Positions 16,494 to 29,088 of a stretch of DNA of 64,000 nt are shown here, in pieces. A program made the position numbers and the translations under genes. This stretch comes from Glutamicibacter sp. PS (lineage in GTDB: Bacteria > Actinomycetota > Actinomycetes > Actinomycetales > Micrococcaceae). The stretch spans positions 310,001 through 374,000 of the forward strand of contig JANCMB010000001.1 in NCBI GenBank assembly GCA_031317595.1. The letters are read 5' to 3'. The notes beneath the pieces are model-generated. The model worked only from the letters and a program-made list of their open reading frames with translations. It was not told the origin of the DNA and made no database searches. Numbering within the stretch: position 1 is the first letter of the stretch; each line of letters opens with the position of its first letter.

Positions 16494-19400
16494 TTGGTCG
16501 CCTCGAGCAACCCCAACAACCAAACCGCTAGTTCGGCTCGCGACGCTGCGTACGCTGGCCGACTTTCTTTTGCAAAGATTCACGAACCCCTCGAAGTCCC
16601 GAACCTGCTAGCGCTGCAGACCGAAAGCTTTGATCGGCTGGTCGGCAACGAGCGCTGGAAGGAGCGTCTGGCTCAGGCAGTAGCCGCGGGCGACAACAGC
16701 GTTCCGGACGCCAGTGGTCTGGCTGAAATCTTCGAAGAAATCTCCCCGATTGAAGATTTCCAGGACACCATGTCCTTGAGCTTCTCCGATCCGGAGTTCG
16801 CCGAACCCAAGTACAGCATTGCCGAGTGCAAGGACCGCGACGCTACCTACGCCGCTCCGCTGTATGTCAAGGCCGAATTCATGAACAATGAAACCGGCGA
16901 AATCAAGCAGCAGACCGTCTTCATGGGCGACTTCCCGCTGATGACGGACAAGGGTACCTTCATCATCAACGGCACCGAGCGTGTCGTCGTTTCCCAGCTG
17001 GTCCGTTCCCCGGGTGCATACTTCGAGTCCGCCCCGGACAAGACCAGTGACAAAACCATCTACTCCGCACGTATCATCCCTTCACGCGGTGCATGGTTCG
17101 AGCTGGAGATCGATAAGCGCGACCAGATTGGTGTGCGCCTGGACCGCAAGCGTAAGCAGTCGGTCACCGTCCTGCTAAAGGCCCTGGGCTGGAGCGAAGA
17201 GAAGATTCTCTCCGAGTTCGGTCAGTACGACTCGATGCGCGCCACCTTGGAAAAGGACAGCATCAAGGATCAGGACGAGGCCCTGCTGGATATCTACCGC
17301 AAGCTGCGCCCGGGCGAGCCTCCGACGGTGGAAGCCGCACAGTCGCTGCTGCGCAACATGTACTTCGAGCCAAAGCGCTACGACCTGGCGAAGGTCGGCC
17401 GCTACAAGCTCAACCGCAAGCTGGGTGTGGAGACCGCCGTCGACACCGAGAACGCCTCGGTGCTCTCGCTGGACGACATCATCGCCATGATCCGCTACCT
17501 CATCGCGCTGCACGCCGGCGAGAAGACCATCGAGGGCACCCGCAAGGGCGAAATCGTGGACATCTCGGTCAACGTGGACGACATCGACCACTTCGGTAAC
17601 CGTCGTATCCGCGCCGTAGGCGAGCTGATCGAGAACCAGGTACGCACCGGTCTGTCCCGTATGGAGCGTGTTGTGCGCGAGCGCATGACCACCCAGGACG
17701 TCGAGGCCATCACCCCGCAGACCCTGATCAACATCCGCCCCGTCGTGGCCGCGATCAAGGAATTCTTCGGTACCTCGCAGCTCTCGCAGTTCATGGACCA
17801 GAACAACCCGCTGGCCGGCCTGACCCACAAGCGTCGTCTGTCGGCGCTGGGCCCGGGCGGTCTGTCGCGCGATCGCGCCGGCATGGAAGTTCGAGACGTT
17901 CACCCGTCGCACTACGGTCGTATGTGCCCGATTGAAACTCCCGAAGGTCCGAACATTGGTCTGATCGGTTCGTTGGCAACCTACGGCCGCATCAACTCCT
18001 TCGGTTTCATCGAAACCCCGTACCGCAAGGTCAAGGACGGCGTCGTTTCCAACGAGGTCGAGTACCTCACCGCCGACGACGAGCTGCTGCACTACATCGC
18101 GCAGGCTAACGCCCCGCTCGATGAGAACAACCGCTTCGCCGAAGACACCGTGCTGGTGCGTGAAAAGGGTGGCGGCGGCGAGCCGATCCTGGTCGATCCG
18201 TCCGAGGTCGCCTTCATGGACGTTTCCCCGCGCCAGATGGTGTCGGTCGCAACCGCGCTGATCCCGTTCCTCGAGCACGACGATGCTAACCGCGCACTGA
18301 TGGGTGCCAACATGCAGCGCCAGGCCGTGCCGCTGTTGGCCTCCGAGGCACCGCTGGTCGGTACCGGTATGGAGAAGTACGCCGCAGTGGACGCCGGCGA
18401 CTCCGTTGTGGCTAAGAAGCCCGGCGTGGTCACCGAGGTCTCCGCCGACCTGGTGGTTGTCATGAACGACGACGGCACCGAGTCGATGTACCCGATCATG
18501 AAGTTCGCACGCTCGAACCAGGGCAACGCTTACAACCAGCGCGTGCGCGTCTCCGAAGGCGACCGGATCGAATTCCAGTCGATCATCGCCGACGGTCCGT
18601 CCACCGACAAGGGTGAGCTGTCGCTCGGTAAGAACCTGCTCGTGGCATTCATGTCATGGGAAGGCCACAACTTCGAGGATGCAATCATCCTCTCGCAGCG
18701 CATGATCTTCGACGACGTGCTGACCTCGATTCACATCGAAGAGCACGAAGTTGATGCCCGCGACACCAAGCTTGGTGCCGAGGAAATCACCCGCGACATC
18801 CCGAATGTTTCGGAAGACATCCTCTCCCAGCTCGACGACCGCGGCATCGTGTACATCGGTGCCGAGGTTGAGGCCGGCGACGTGCTCGTTGGTCGTGTCA
18901 CCCCGAAGGGTGAAACCGAGCTGACCCCAGAAGAGCGCCTGCTGCGCGCAATCTTCGGTGAGAAGTCCCGTGAGGTGCGCGATACCTCGCTGAAGGTGCC
19001 GCACGGTGAGTCCGGTACTGTCATCGGCGTGCGCATCTTCGATCGCGACAACGACGATGAGCTCTCCCCGGGTGTGAACCAGCTGGTGCGCGTATACGTG
19101 GCGCAGAAGCGTAAGATCACCAACGGCGATAAGCTCGCCGGCCGTCACGGTAACAAGGGTGTCATCTCGAAGATCCTGCCGCTGGAAGATATGCCGTTCC
19201 TCGAGGACGGTACCCCGGTGGATGTCGTGCTGAACCCGCTGGGTGTGCCAGGTCGTATGAACGTCGGTCAGGTTATGGAAATCCACCTGGGCTGGGCCGC
19301 GAAGCAGGGTTGGAAGATCGAAGGCGAGCCGGAGTGGGTCAAGAACCTGCCGAATCTGCCGCGCGAATCCGGGTCCACCACCGTGGCCACCCCGGTCTTC

Positions 19401-20000
19401 GACGGCGCCTCGGAGGAAGAGATCCGCGGCATCCTCGATTCGACCAACGTCACCCGCGATGGACAGCGCCTGATCGGCAACTCCGGTAAGGCCCGTCTGT
19501 TCGATGGCCGCTCCGGCGAGCCGTTCCCGGACCCGATCTCCGTGGGCTACATGTACATCCTGAAGTTGCACCACCTGGTCGACGACAAGATCCACGCCCG
19601 TTCCACTGGCCCGTACTCGATGATTACCCAGCAGCCGCTGGGTGGTAAGGCACAGTTCGGTGGTCAGCGCTTCGGTGAAATGGAAGTGTGGGCGCTGGAA
19701 GCTTACGGCGCCGCCTACACCCTGCAGGAACTGCTGACCATCAAGTCCGATGACATCCACGGTCGCGTGAAGGTCTACGAGGCCATCGTCAAGGGCGAGA
19801 ACATCCCGGAGCCGGGCGTTCCGGAGTCGTTCAAGGTGCTCATCAAGGAAATGCAGTCGCTGTGCTTGAACGTCGAGGTGCTGGGCACCGACGGCAACAC
19901 CATCGAGATGCGTGAATCGGACGAGGAATCGTTCCGCGCCGCTGAAGAGCTGGGCATCGACCTTTCCCGGTCGGAGCCGAACTCCGTAGAGGAAGTGTAG
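16494..20000 (+). CDS. rpoB: RNA polymerase subunit beta
   Basis: I start at the TTG at 16494 ([13 protein letters not shown]) because AGGA lies seven bases upstream and related Micrococcaceae proteins begin with this sequence; a GTG five codons earlier is less likely. The result is 1168 residues. The rifampicin pocket ([21 protein letters not shown] then [15 protein letters not shown]) has the wild-type Asp, His and Ser residues. The C-terminus contains [23 protein letters not shown], contacting beta prime. It is followed by rpoC after 100 bases. Confidence 0.98.
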   Translation: MVASSNPNNQTASSARDAAYAGRLSFAKIHEPLEVPNLLALQTESFDRLVGNERWKERLAQAVAAGDNSVPDASGLAEIFEEISPIEDFQDTMSLSFSDPEFAEPKYSIAECKDRDATYAAPLYVKAEFMNNETGEIKQQTVFMGDFPLMTDKGTFIINGTERVVVSQLVRSPGAYFESAPDKTSDKTIYSARIIPSRGAWFELEIDKRDQIGVRLDRKRKQSVTVLLKALGWSEEKILSEFGQYDSMRATLEKDSIKDQDEALLDIYRKLRPGEPPTVEAAQSLLRNMYFEPKRYDLAKVGRYKLNRKLGVETAVDTENASVLSLDDIIAMIRYLIALHAGEKTIEGTRKGEIVDISVNVDDIDHFGNRRIRAVGELIENQVRTGLSRMERVVRERMTTQDVEAITPQTLINIRPVVAAIKEFFGTSQLSQFMDQNNPLAGLTHKRRLSALGPGGLSRDRAGMEVRDVHPSHYGRMCPIETPEGPNIGLIGSLATYGRINSFGFIETPYRKVKDGVVSNEVEYLTADDELLHYIAQANAPLDENNRFAEDTVLVREKGGGGEPILVDPSEVAFMDVSPRQMVSVATALIPFLEHDDANRALMGANMQRQAVPLLASEAPLVGTGMEKYAAVDAGDSVVAKKPGVVTEVSADLVVVMNDDGTESMYPIMKFARSNQGNAYNQRVRVSEGDRIEFQSIIADGPSTDKGELSLGKNLLVAFMSWEGHNFEDAIILSQRMIFDDVLTSIHIEEHEVDARDTKLGAEEITRDIPNVSEDILSQLDDRGIVYIGAEVEAGDVLVGRVTPKGETELTPEERLLRAIFGEKSREVRDTSLKVPHGESGTVIGVRIFDRDNDDELSPGVNQLVRVYVAQKRKITNGDKLAGRHGNKGVISKILPLEDMPFLEDGTPVDVVLNPLGVPGRMNVGQVMEIHLGWAAKQGWKIEGEPEWVKNLPNLPRESGSTTVATPVFDGASEEEIRGILDSTNVTRDGQRLIGNSGKARLFDGRSGEPFPDPISVGYMYILKLHHLVDDKIHARSTGPYSMITQQPLGGKAQFGGQRFGEMEVWALEAYGAAYTLQELLTIKSDDIHGRVKVYEAIVKGENIPEPGVPESFKVLIKEMQSLCLNVEVLGTDGNTIEMRESDEESFRAAEELGIDLSRSEPNSVEEV

Positions 20001-20100
20001 TGCGTCCCGCCGGGCGCCGAGCGTAGATGCTACGCCGCCCGGCGGACCCACACTTCACCCACATCGACTTCAGAGATCAAAGAAGAGAGAAAAGGACCCT

Positions 20101-23100
20101 ATGTCCAGCGATTCCTCATTCGGCCTCATGCGCATTGGCCTGGCCACCGCGGACGAAATCCGTGACTGGAGCTACGGCGAGGTCAAGAAGCCGGAAACCA
20201 TTAACTACCGCACCCTGAAGCCCGAGAAGGACGGTCTTTTCTGCGAAAAGATCTTCGGTCCTTCCCGTGACTGGGAATGCTACTGCGGTAAGTACAAGCG
20301 CGTGCGCTTCAAGGGCATCATCTGTGAGCGCTGTGGCGTCGAGGTGACCCGCGCGAACGTTCGTCGTGAGCGCATGGGACACATCGAGCTGGCCGCTCCG
20401 GTGACCCACATTTGGTACTTCAAGGGTGTTCCGTCGCGCCTTGGTTACCTGCTGGATCTGGCACCGAAGGACCTGGAAAAGGTCATTTACTTCGCTGCCT
20501 ACATGATCACCAGCGTTAACGAAGAGCGTCGCCACGCCGAAATGCCGAACCTGCAGGCACAGCACGATCTCGAGCTGCGCCAGCTGGCGAACAACGCCGA
20601 GGCCGACAAGAAGGCCGTGGCCGCCGACCTCGAGGCAGAACTCGAGCGTCTGGAAGCCGACGGTGCCAAGGGTGCCGAGCTGAACAAGGCTCGCGCCACC
20701 GCCGAGAAGACCGTGCTGCAGATCGACAAGCGCGCCAAGGCTGAAGCCGAGCGCCTGCGTGCGGTCTGGGAGCGCTTCAAGAACCTCAAGGTCGCCGACC
20801 TCGAAGGTGACGAAGGCCTGTACCGCACCATGCGTGAGAAGTACGGTCTGTTCTTCGAGGGCTCCATGGGTGCCGAAGCGATCCAGAAGCGTCTGGCGAA
20901 CTTCGACCTCAAGGCCGAAGCCGAAGATCTCAAGCAGATTATCGACAACGGTAAGGGCCAGAAGAAGGCTCGCGCCCTCAAGCGCCTGAAGGTTGTCAAC
21001 GCCTTCTTGAGCACCGAGAACTCGCCGCAGGGTATGGTTCTGGATGCCGTTCCGGTGATCCCGCCGGAGCTGCGCCCGATGGTTCAGCTCGATGGTGGTC
21101 GTTTCGCCACCTCGGATCTGAACGATCTGTACCGCCGCGTGATCAACCGCAACAACCGCCTGAAGCGTCTGCTGGATCTCGGTGCCCCCGAGATCATCGT
21201 GAACAACGAAAAGCGCATGCTGCAGGAAGCCGTCGACTCGCTGTTCGACAACGGTCGTCGTGGTCGTCCGGTCACCGGTCCGGGTAACCGCCCGCTGAAG
21301 TCCCTGAGCGACATGCTCAAGGGTAAGCAGGGTCGTTTCCGTCAGAACCTGCTCGGTAAGCGCGTGGACTACTCCGGCCGTTCGGTGATTGTGGTTGGTC
21401 CGCAGCTGAAGCTGCACCAGTGTGGTCTGCCGAAGCAGATGGCTCTGGAGCTGTTCAAGCCCTTCGTGATGAAGCGCCTGGTTGACCTGAACCACGCACA
21501 GAACATCAAGAGCGCCAAGCGCATGGTCGAGCGTTACCGTCCGCAGGTGTGGGATGTTCTCGAAGAGATCATCACCGAGCACCCGGTACTGCTCAACCGT
21601 GCACCTACCCTGCACCGTCTGGGTATCCAGGCCTTCGAGCCGCAGCTGGTTGAGGGTAAGGCCCTGCAGCTGCACCCGTTGGTTTGTGCCGCGTTCAACG
21701 CCGACTTCGACGGTGACCAGATGGCAGTTCACCTGCCGCTGAGCCCGGAAGCTCAGGCCGAAGCCCGCATCCTGATGCTGTCCTCGCACAACATCTTGAA
21801 GCCTTCGGATGGCCGCCCGGTGGCCCTGCCTTCGCAGGATATGATCATCGGTCTGCACCACCTGACCACCAAGCGTGCCGACGAGGCTGGCGCCGGTCGC
21901 GTGTTCACCTCGGTTCCGGAAGCCATCATGGCCATGGACCGTCGCGAACTGCACCTGAACGCACCGATCAAGGTTCGCGTACCGAACTTCGTGCCCTCCG
22001 ACGAGCAGCCCGCTCCGGAAGGCTGGGAACCAGGTACCGAGGCACTGATCGAAACCACGCTGGGACAGGTACTGTTCAACGACACCCTGCCCGCAGATTA
22101 CCCATGGGTTGAACGCGTGGCCGGTAAGGATGCGCTCTCGGAGATCGTCAACGATCTGGCCGAGCGCTACCCGAAGATCGTGGCTGCCGAGACCCTGGAT
22201 AACCTGAAGGATGCCGGTTTCCACTGGGCTACCCGCTCGGGCGTGACCGTGGCGATCTCGGATATTACCTCGAACATGAACAAGGCCGAGATCCTGGCTC
22301 CGTACGAGGAGCGTGCCCGCAAGGTGCAGGCTTCCTACGACAAGGGTCTGATCGCCGACTCCGAGCGTCGTCAGGACCTCATCGACATCTGGACCAAGGC
22401 AACCGACGAGGTTGCCGAGGCCATGAAGAACGGCATGGAAGAACTGAACACCATTAACCGCATGGTGACTTCCAAGGCCCGTGGTAACTGGCTGCAATTG
22501 CGCCAGATTGCCGGTATTCGTGGTCTGGTGTCGAACCCGAAGGGTGAGATTATCCCGCGTCCGATTAAGTCCTCCTACCGCGAGGGCCTGTCGGTGCTGG
22601 AATACTTCATCGCAACCCACGGTGCCCGTAAGGGTCTGGCCGATACCGCGTTGAAGACCGCTAACTCCGGTTACCTCACCCGTCGTCTGGTCGACGTGTC
22701 GCAGGACGTTATCGTGCGCGAAGAGGACTGTGGCACCCGCCGCGGTCTGACCGTGCCGATCGCCGAGAGCGTCAACGGCGTGCGCCACATGCACGAGACC
22801 GTGGAGAACTCCGCCTACACCCGTACGCTGGCCACCGACGTCAAGGACGCCGAGGGCAACGTGCTGGCCGAGGCCGGCTCTGACGTGGGCGATGTGCTCA
22901 TCGAGAAGCTGTACAACGCCGGTGTCGACGAGATCCGCGTTCGCTCCGTGCTGACCTGTGATTCCGCAGTGGGCACCTGCGCCCTGTGCTACGGTCGTTC
23001 GCTGGCCAGCGGTAAGACCGTGGACATTGGTGAGGCCGTGGGCATTATCGCCGCACAGTCCATCGGTGAGCCCGGTACCCAGCTGACCATGCGTACCTTC

Positions 23101-23991
23101 CACACCGGTGGTGTGGCATCGGCCGACGATATCACCCAGGGTCTGCCACGTATTCAGGAGCTCTTCGAGGCCCGTACCCCGAAGGGTGTGGCCCCGATGT
23201 CCGAGGTCACCGGTCGCGTGTCGATCGAGGACGACGAGAAGCAGCTTCGCGTGATCGTCACCCCGGACAACGGCGACGAGAAGCAGGCCTACCCGGTACT
23301 GCGTCGTGCCCGCCTGTTGGTTGAGGAAGGCCAGTCGATTACCGCTGGTACCCAGCTGACCAGCGGTACCTTGGACCCGAAGCAAGTTCTGCGTGTGCTT
23401 GGCCCGCGTGAGGCACAGAAGTTCCTGGTCCGCGAGGTTCAGGACGTGTACCAGTCGCAGGGTGTGGGCATCCACGATAAGCACGTGGAAGTTATCGTGC
23501 GTCAGATGCTGCGCCGCGTCACCGTCATCGAGTCGGGCGAAACCGACTTGCTGCCAGGTGAGCTCACCGACCGCGCACGCTTTACCTCGGCTAACCGCAA
23601 GGCCGTCACCGAGGGCAAGCGTCCGGCGGCTGGTCGTGACGAGATGATGGGTATCACCAAGGCGTCGCTGGCCACCGATTCGTGGCTGTCGGCAGCGTCC
23701 TTCCAGGAGACCACCCGCGTTCTGACGCAGGCCGCCATGGAGGGCAAGGACGATCCGCTGTTGGGTCTGAAGGAAAACGTGATCATCGGTAAGTTGATCC
23801 CGGCCGGTACCGGCCTGGACCGCTACACCCAGATCGACGTTGAGCCGACCGACGAGGCCAAGGCCACGTTGTTCACTGGTTCCTCGGCGTTCTCCTCGGG
23901 TCTCTACGACGATGCACTGGAAGGCGGGCTCTCCCCGGAATTCCAGGCCATCTCGATGGATGACTACGACCATGGGTCGGACTTCCGCTAA
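20101..23991 (+). CDS. rpoC: RNA polymerase subunit beta prime
   Basis: The 1296-residue subunit holds the N-terminal zinc site Cys60, Cys62, Cys75 and Cys78. The catalytic magnesium loop NADFDGDQM starts at residue 533, with Asp535, Asp537 and Asp539. The second zinc site appears in EEDCGTRRG and [13 protein letters not shown]. Between roughly 155 and 230 lies a charged coiled-coil insert typical of actinobacteria. AGAGAAAAGGA precedes the ATG. A long open frame on the opposite strand is an artefact of codon bias. Confidence 0.98.
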   Translation: MSSDSSFGLMRIGLATADEIRDWSYGEVKKPETINYRTLKPEKDGLFCEKIFGPSRDWECYCGKYKRVRFKGIICERCGVEVTRANVRRERMGHIELAAPVTHIWYFKGVPSRLGYLLDLAPKDLEKVIYFAAYMITSVNEERRHAEMPNLQAQHDLELRQLANNAEADKKAVAADLEAELERLEADGAKGAELNKARATAEKTVLQIDKRAKAEAERLRAVWERFKNLKVADLEGDEGLYRTMREKYGLFFEGSMGAEAIQKRLANFDLKAEAEDLKQIIDNGKGQKKARALKRLKVVNAFLSTENSPQGMVLDAVPVIPPELRPMVQLDGGRFATSDLNDLYRRVINRNNRLKRLLDLGAPEIIVNNEKRMLQEAVDSLFDNGRRGRPVTGPGNRPLKSLSDMLKGKQGRFRQNLLGKRVDYSGRSVIVVGPQLKLHQCGLPKQMALELFKPFVMKRLVDLNHAQNIKSAKRMVERYRPQVWDVLEEIITEHPVLLNRAPTLHRLGIQAFEPQLVEGKALQLHPLVCAAFNADFDGDQMAVHLPLSPEAQAEARILMLSSHNILKPSDGRPVALPSQDMIIGLHHLTTKRADEAGAGRVFTSVPEAIMAMDRRELHLNAPIKVRVPNFVPSDEQPAPEGWEPGTEALIETTLGQVLFNDTLPADYPWVERVAGKDALSEIVNDLAERYPKIVAAETLDNLKDAGFHWATRSGVTVAISDITSNMNKAEILAPYEERARKVQASYDKGLIADSERRQDLIDIWTKATDEVAEAMKNGMEELNTINRMVTSKARGNWLQLRQIAGIRGLVSNPKGEIIPRPIKSSYREGLSVLEYFIATHGARKGLADTALKTANSGYLTRRLVDVSQDVIVREEDCGTRRGLTVPIAESVNGVRHMHETVENSAYTRTLATDVKDAEGNVLAEAGSDVGDVLIEKLYNAGVDEIRVRSVLTCDSAVGTCALCYGRSLASGKTVDIGEAVGIIAAQSIGEPGTQLTMRTFHTGGVASADDITQGLPRIQELFEARTPKGVAPMSEVTGRVSIEDDEKQLRVIVTPDNGDEKQAYPVLRRARLLVEEGQSITAGTQLTSGTLDPKQVLRVLGPREAQKFLVREVQDVYQSQGVGIHDKHVEVIVRQMLRRVTVIESGETDLLPGELTDRARFTSANRKAVTEGKRPAAGRDEMMGITKASLATDSWLSAASFQETTRVLTQAAMEGKDDPLLGLKENVIIGKLIPAGTGLDRYTQIDVEPTDEAKATLFTGSSAFSSGLYDDALEGGLSPEFQAISMDDYDHGSDFR

Positions 23992-24011
23992 ATCGGAGAC
24001 CGAGTTCGCGG

Positions 24012-24041
24012 GCCCCGTCGCACCTTTGGGTGCGGCGGGGC
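24012..24041 (+). terminator. Hairpin after rpoC
   Basis: Arms 24012-24024 and 24029-24041 pair over 13 positions with one G-U around TTTG, 20 bases after the rpoC stop. There is no U-run, but position and stability support termination. Confidence 0.75.
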
Positions 24042-24110
24042 TCGCCCCGTTAACGGGAACATCGAAGAAAACTAGGCGAATCATCATTAGGTGAAGAAAC
24101 AACTAGTGAC

Positions 24111-24439
24111 CTTGCAACAGTCGGATATTTGGCCACCGCTTACCGGTGGCTTACCCAGTGTTTACCCGCGACTCGTACGGTGGAGATCACAGTGGTAATT
24201 CCGGAGAGATTCGGGGTTCGGGCGCTCCGCGTGATAGGCTAAGGTCAATTGTTTTATGTGTGGCAAAATGGACGCAGTCCGGGTTGCGGGGTCGTTGCGC
24301 AACGAATGCCACACTTTCGCACGCCTAGAACTTTTTGTTTTTAGCTCGCGATAAAACGAGCAGTTAGCTCCACACGCTCACGAATTCGTTGGTGGGTGAG
24401 TGGTGCCGAAGAACTTTAGCAATATGGAAGGACACGAAA
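24111..24439 (+). promoter_or_regulatory. rpsL promoter and leader region
   Basis: No gene is visible. TGATAGGCT at 24232-24240 is a good extended -10 element, placing the start near 24247 and giving a leader of about 190 bases. In it are GTGTGGCA (24258-24265) repeated inverted as TGCCACAC (24307-24314), and the perfect palindrome CGTTGCGCAACG at 24293-24304 between them. Upstream, GCCACCG/CGGTGGC (24132-24150) forms a small hairpin. These could fold the leader into a regulatory structure, which is inference. Confidence 0.45.
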
Positions 24440-24814
24440 GTGCCTACTATTCAGCAGTTGGTCCGTAAGGGCCGCGCGCCTAAGGTCAATAAGACCAAGG
24501 CACCTGCCCTTAAGGGCAACCCAATGCGTCGTGGCGTGTGCACCCGTGTGTACACCACCACCCCGAAGAAGCCGAACTCCGCACTGCGTAAGGTTGCCCG
24601 TGTGCGCCTGGCCGGTGGCATGGAAGTTACCGCCTACATCCCAGGTGTCGGTCACAACCTGCAGGAACACTCCATCGTGCTGGTGCGCGGTGGTCGTGTG
24701 AAGGACTTGCCGGGTGTCCGCTACAAGATTGTTCGTGGTGCTCTGGATACTCAGGGTGTTAAGGATCGCAAGCAGGCTCGTTCCCGCTACGGTGCAAAGA
24801 AGGGTGGCAAGTAA
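24440..24814 (+). CDS. rpsL: 30S ribosomal protein S12
   Basis: I start at the GTG ([12 protein letters not shown]) preceded by AAGGA, giving 124 residues. [19 protein letters not shown] and [13 protein letters not shown] hold the two lysines (43 and 88 in E. coli numbering) whose change gives streptomycin resistance; both are wild type. S12 monitors codon pairing in the decoding centre. The TAA stop overlaps the rpsG ATG by one base. Confidence 0.97.
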   Translation: MPTIQQLVRKGRAPKVNKTKAPALKGNPMRRGVCTRVYTTTPKKPNSALRKVARVRLAGGMEVTAYIPGVGHNLQEHSIVLVRGGRVKDLPGVRYKIVRGALDTQGVKDRKQARSRYGAKKGGK

Positions 24815-25284
24815 TGCCTCGTAAGGGTCCGGCGCCGAAGCGCCCACTGGTTTCCGATCCGGTTTACGATTCCCCGTTGGTCACCCAGCTGATCAACAAG
24901 GTTCTCGTGGACGGCAAGAAGTCCACCGCCGAGCGCATCGTTTACGGTGCTCTTGAAGGTGCTGCTGCCAAGTCCGGTACCGATGCGGTTTCGACCTTGA
25001 AGAAGGCCATGGACAACATCCGTCCGGCCCTTGAGGTTCGTTCCCGCCGCGTTGGTGGCGCAACCTACCAGGTTCCTGTCGAGGTCAAGCCGGGCCGTGC
25101 AACCGCACTGGCTCTGCGCTGGCTCGTTGGGTACTCCAAGGCTCGCCGCGAGAAGACCATGATCGAGCGTCTGATGAACGAGATTCTGGATGCTTCGAAC
25201 GGTCTGGGTGCCGCTGTGAAGCGTCGCGAAGACACTCACAAGATGGCCGAGTCCAACAAGGCCTTCGCTCACTACCGCTGGTAA
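24814..25284 (+). CDS. rpsG: 30S ribosomal protein S7
   Basis: The 156-residue protein is full length, with [28 protein letters not shown] at its start and the conserved [15 protein letters not shown]7 nucleates assembly of the 30S head and in E. coli represses the str operon. Its start is coupled to the rpsL stop. An intercistronic hairpin follows before fusA. Confidence 0.97.
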   Translation: MPRKGPAPKRPLVSDPVYDSPLVTQLINKVLVDGKKSTAERIVYGALEGAAAKSGTDAVSTLKKAMDNIRPALEVRSRRVGGATYQVPVEVKPGRATALALRWLVGYSKARREKTMIERLMNEILDASNGLGAAVKRREDTHKMAESNKAFAHYRW

Positions 25285-25298
25285 GAACCGCCTGAGTA

Positions 25299-25329
25299 GA
25301 TCGGCGGTACTCTACTGGTACCGCCGATC
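25299..25329 (+). promoter_or_regulatory. Intercistronic hairpin between rpsG and fusA
   Basis: Arms 25299-25310 and 25318-25329 are perfect complements over 12 bases with a seven-base loop. No U-run follows, and the fusA start is only 30 bases downstream. It is better explained as an RNA-processing or stability element, or a partial terminator, than as a full stop. Confidence 0.45.
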
Positions 25330-25359
25330 GACTCAAGCCTCACCTCAAAGGGAGACAAC

Positions 25360-27474
25360 GTGGCACAGGACGTGCTGACCGACCTGAATAAGGTCCGCAA
25401 CATTGGCATCATGGCTCACATCGATGCCGGTAAGACCACTACTACTGAGCGCATCCTGTTCTACACGGGTGTGAACCACAAGCTCGGTGAGACCCACGAT
25501 GGTGCGTCGACCACCGACTGGATGGAACAGGAAAAGGAACGCGGTATTACCATTACCTCCGCGGCCGTTACCTGCTTCTGGAACAAGAACCAGATCAACA
25601 TCATCGACACCCCGGGCCACGTTGACTTCACCGTTGAGGTGGAGCGTTCGCTGCGCGTGCTCGATGGCGCCGTTGCCGTCTTCGACGGTAAGGAAGGCGT
25701 CGAGCCTCAGTCTGAGACCGTGTGGCGTCAGGCTGACAAGTACGACGTTCCGCGTATCTGCTTCGTCAACAAGATGGACAAGCTGGGCGCTGACTTCTAC
25801 TTCACCGTAGACACCATCATTAACCGCCTCGGTGCCAAGCCGCTGGTTATGCAGCTGCCGATCGGCTCCGAGAGCGACTTCATCGGTGTCGTCGACCTGC
25901 TGAGCATGAAGGCTCTGGTCTGGGAAGGCGACGCCAAGGGCGACGTGTCCCTGGGTGCTGCCTACGAGACCAAGGAAATCCCGGCCGACCTTCAGGAGAA
26001 GGCCGAGGAATACCGCGCCAAGCTCATCGAAGATGTCGCCGAGGCTTCCGAGGAACTCATGGAGAAGTACCTCGAAGGCGAAGAGCTGACCATCGACGAG
26101 CTCAAAGCCGGCATCCGTAAGCTGACCGTGAACTCGGAAGCCTACCCGGTCTTCTGTGGTTCGGCCTTCAAGAACCGCGGCGTGCAGCCAATGCTCGACG
26201 CCGTGATCGACTACCTGCCGACCCCGCTGGACGTGGGCGCCATGGTTGGTCACGACCCGAAGGACGAAGAGGTCGAGCTGACCCGCGAGCCGAGCAAGGA
26301 AGCACCGTTCTCGGCGCTGGCCTTCAAGATCGCTGCTCACCCATTCTTCGGCCAGCTGAACTTCATTCGCGTGTACTCCGGTCGCGTCGAAGCAGGTGCA
26401 CAGCTGCTGAACTCCACCAAGGGTAAGAAGGAGCGCGTCGGAAAGCTCTTCCAGATGCACTCCAACAAGGAGAACCCGGTGGAAGAGATCGTTGCCGGTC
26501 ACATCTACGCCGTGATCGGTCTGAAGGACACCACCACCGGTGACACCCTCTGCGATCCGGCCAACCCGATCGTTCTCGAGTCGATGACCTTCCCGGATCC
26601 AGTGATCTTCGTGGCCATCGAACCGAAGACCAAGGGTGACCAGGAGAAGCTCTCCACCGCTATTCAGAAGCTTTCGGCGGAGGACCCGACCTTCACCGTG
26701 TCGCTGAACGAAGAGACCGGCCAGACCGAAATCGGTGGCATGGGCGAGCTGCACCTGGACATCCTGGTGGACCGCATGAAGCGCGAATTCCGCGTGGAAG
26801 CAAACGTTGGTAAGCCGCAGGTTGCGTACCGCGAAACCATCAAGAAGGCTGTCGAGAAGGTCGACTACACCCACAAGAAGCAGACCGGTGGTTCCGGTCA
26901 GTTCGCAAAGGTGCAGGTTTCCTTCGAACCTCTCGAGGTTGTCGACGGCGTTACCTACGAATTCAAGAATGCCGTGACCGGTGGTCGCGTGCCTCGCGAA
27001 TACATCCCATCGGTGGACGCCGGTATCCAGGATGCCATGCAGTTCGGTATCCTCGCCGGTTACCCGATGGTGGGCGTCAAGGCTACCCTCATCGACGGTG
27101 CCTACCACGACGTTGACTCCTCCGAAATGGCGTTCAAGATCGCCGGCTCGCAGGTCTTCAAGGAAGGCGCACGCCGCGCCAACCCGGTTCTGCTCGAACC
27201 GCTGATGGCCGTTGAGGTTCGTACTCCGGAAGAGTACATGGGCGACGTGATTGGTGACTTGAACTCGCGCCGTGGTGCGATTCAGGAAATGTCCGACGCT
27301 GCCGGCGTGAAGGTCGTCAAGGCCAACGTGCCGCTGTCCGAAATGTTCGGCTACATCGGTGACTTGCGTTCGCGCACCCAGGGTCGCGCGGTGTACTCGA
27401 TGACCTTCTCCAGCTACGCTGAGGTTCCGAAGGCCGTCGCCGACGAAATCGTACAGAAGTCCCGCGGCGAGTAA
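25360..27474 (+). CDS. fusA: Elongation factor G
   Basis: This 704-residue translational GTPase starts at GTG after AAAGGGAG. G1 is [14 protein letters not shown]3 is DTPGHVDF and G4 is NKMDKLG. It has the five-domain length of bacterial EF-G, with the domain IV stretch [17 protein letters not shown]. It drives ribosomal translocation and, with ribosome recycling factor, subunit splitting. It lies between rpsG and tuf as in the classical str operon. Confidence 0.98.
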   Translation: MAQDVLTDLNKVRNIGIMAHIDAGKTTTTERILFYTGVNHKLGETHDGASTTDWMEQEKERGITITSAAVTCFWNKNQINIIDTPGHVDFTVEVERSLRVLDGAVAVFDGKEGVEPQSETVWRQADKYDVPRICFVNKMDKLGADFYFTVDTIINRLGAKPLVMQLPIGSESDFIGVVDLLSMKALVWEGDAKGDVSLGAAYETKEIPADLQEKAEEYRAKLIEDVAEASEELMEKYLEGEELTIDELKAGIRKLTVNSEAYPVFCGSAFKNRGVQPMLDAVIDYLPTPLDVGAMVGHDPKDEEVELTREPSKEAPFSALAFKIAAHPFFGQLNFIRVYSGRVEAGAQLLNSTKGKKERVGKLFQMHSNKENPVEEIVAGHIYAVIGLKDTTTGDTLCDPANPIVLESMTFPDPVIFVAIEPKTKGDQEKLSTAIQKLSAEDPTFTVSLNEETGQTEIGGMGELHLDILVDRMKREFRVEANVGKPQVAYRETIKKAVEKVDYTHKKQTGGSGQFAKVQVSFEPLEVVDGVTYEFKNAVTGGRVPREYIPSVDAGIQDAMQFGILAGYPMVGVKATLIDGAYHDVDSSEMAFKIAGSQVFKEGARRANPVLLEPLMAVEVRTPEEYMGDVIGDLNSRRGAIQEMSDAAGVKVVKANVPLSEMFGYIGDLRSRTQGRAVYSMTFSSYAEVPKAVADEIVQKSRGE

Positions 27475-27717
27475 TCGCCTCGGCAACAAACTTGGCCGTG
27501 ACCCCGCGCTGCGTGGGGAAGTGGCCGATCGCGAGGCCGGCCCAAAGCCATTGAGGTCGGCCTCGCAAACGGCCAACGAGGGATTCTCATCACATGCGAC
27601 TCCCGCAGAGGACCGAAATTTCCATATTTATCCATGCCCCCAGTAGACTTGTTCCAGTTTCGTTTGCGAACCGCGCAGACGAAGGAAGTCTTCTGTAAAC
27701 GTTTCTAGGAGGAACCT
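27475..27717 (+). promoter_or_regulatory. fusA-tuf gap with tuf promoter
   Basis: The 243-base gap has no gene. TAGACT at 27644-27649 is a good -10 element for a separate tuf promoter, giving a leader of about 65 bases; no convincing -35 box is seen. Extra tuf transcription from its own promoter fits its high demand. Confidence 0.45.
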
Positions 27718-28908
27718 GTGGCAAAGGCAAAGTTCGAGCGGACTAAGCCGCACGTCAACATCGGCACCATCGGTCACGTTGACCACGGTAAGACCACGTT
27801 GACCGCTGCCATTTCCAAGGTGCTTGCTGACAAGTACCCGGATATCAACGAGCAGCGCGACTTCGCAAACATCGACTCGGCTCCGGAAGAGCGCCAGCGC
27901 GGTATTACCATCAACATCGCGCACATCGAGTACCAGACCGAGAAGCGTCACTACGCTCACGTCGATGCCCCGGGTCACGCTGACTACGTCAAGAACATGA
28001 TCACCGGTGCTGCTCAGATGGACGGCGCAATCCTCGTGGTTGCCGCCACCGACGGCCCGATGGCTCAGACCCGCGAGCACGTGCTGCTGGCTCGCCAGGT
28101 TGGCGTGCCGACCCTGATGGTCGCACTGAACAAGTCCGACATGGTCGAGGACGAAGAGCTGCTCGAGCTGGTGGAGATGGAAGTTCGCGAACTTCTGTCC
28201 TCGCAGGAGTTCGACGGCGACAACGCTCCGGTTATCCGCGTTTCGGGCCTGAAGGCTCTGGAAGGCGATCCGCAGTGGGTCAAGGCCGTTGAGGACCTGA
28301 TGGAAGCCGTTGACGAGTACATCCCGGATCCGGTTCGCGATCGCGACAAGCCGTTCCTGATGCCGATCGAGGACGTCTTCACCATTACCGGTCGCGGTAC
28401 CGTGGTGACCGGCCGCGCCGAGCGTGGTACCCTCGCCATCAACTCCGAGGTCGAGATCGTCGGCATCCGCCCGATCCAGAAGACCACCGTTACCGGTATC
28501 GAGATGTTCCACAAGCAGCTCGACGAAGCATGGGCAGGCGAGAACTGTGGTCTGCTGCTTCGCGGTCTGAAGCGCGACGATGTTGAGCGTGGCCAGGTTG
28601 TTGTTGCACCGGGTTCGATCACCCCGCACACCGACTTCGAAGCCAACGTCTACATCCTGTCGAAGGACGAAGGCGGACGTCACAACCCGTTCTACTCGAA
28701 CTACCGTCCGCAGTTCTACTTCCGCACCACCGACGTCACCGGCGTTATCACCCTGCCGGAAGGCACCGAAATGGTTATGCCGGGTGACAACACCGAGATG
28801 ACCGTCGAGCTGATCCAGCCGATCGCAATGGAAGAGGGCCTCGGCTTCGCTATCCGTGAGGGTGGCCGCACCGTGGGTTCGGGTCGCGTTACCAAGATCA
28901 TCAAGTAG
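27718..28908 (+). CDS. tuf: Elongation factor Tu
   Basis: The 396-residue GTPase starts at GTG after AGGAGGA. G1 is [14 protein letters not shown]3 is [12 protein letters not shown] and G4 is NKSDMVED. It delivers aminoacyl-tRNA to the ribosome. Codon use is extremely biased to C- and G-ending codons, as expected for a top-expressed gene. A textbook terminator follows, separating it from the large membrane protein. Confidence 0.98.
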   Translation: MAKAKFERTKPHVNIGTIGHVDHGKTTLTAAISKVLADKYPDINEQRDFANIDSAPEERQRGITINIAHIEYQTEKRHYAHVDAPGHADYVKNMITGAAQMDGAILVVAATDGPMAQTREHVLLARQVGVPTLMVALNKSDMVEDEELLELVEMEVRELLSSQEFDGDNAPVIRVSGLKALEGDPQWVKAVEDLMEAVDEYIPDPVRDRDKPFLMPIEDVFTITGRGTVVTGRAERGTLAINSEVEIVGIRPIQKTTVTGIEMFHKQLDEAWAGENCGLLLRGLKRDDVERGQVVVAPGSITPHTDFEANVYILSKDEGGRHNPFYSNYRPQFYFRTTDVTGVITLPEGTEMVMPGDNTEMTVELIQPIAMEEGLGFAIREGGRTVGSGRVTKIIK

Positions 28909-28948
28909 TTTCTGCTTGAACTGATCTAGGTCGCACCTAGTTCCAAAG

Positions 28949-28991
28949 TCGCCCCCGCTCATCCCCAGTGGATGAGCGGGGGCGATTTTTT
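28949..28991 (+). terminator. Strong intrinsic terminator after tuf
   Basis: Arms 28949-28964 and 28970-28985 are perfect 16-base complements with a five-base loop, followed by six T at 28986-28991. This is the clearest Rho-independent terminator in the window. Confidence 0.95.
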
Positions 28992-29088
28992 GTGCCCAAA
29001 AGTCCGCCTGAACTGGCAGTTAAGTCGAGGTAGTGGTCTAATTGAACGGATCGGTGCCGCCGACGGATAGCGAATTGGGGAGAGATTG

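Noticed and set aside
20116-24102. A 1328-residue open frame antisense to rpoC
   Set aside because: It mirrors the codon bias of rpoC, has no recognisable motif and no start signals. The same applies to long antisense frames over fusA (25345-27576), rplK/nusG (9580-11175) and tuf (27628-28962).
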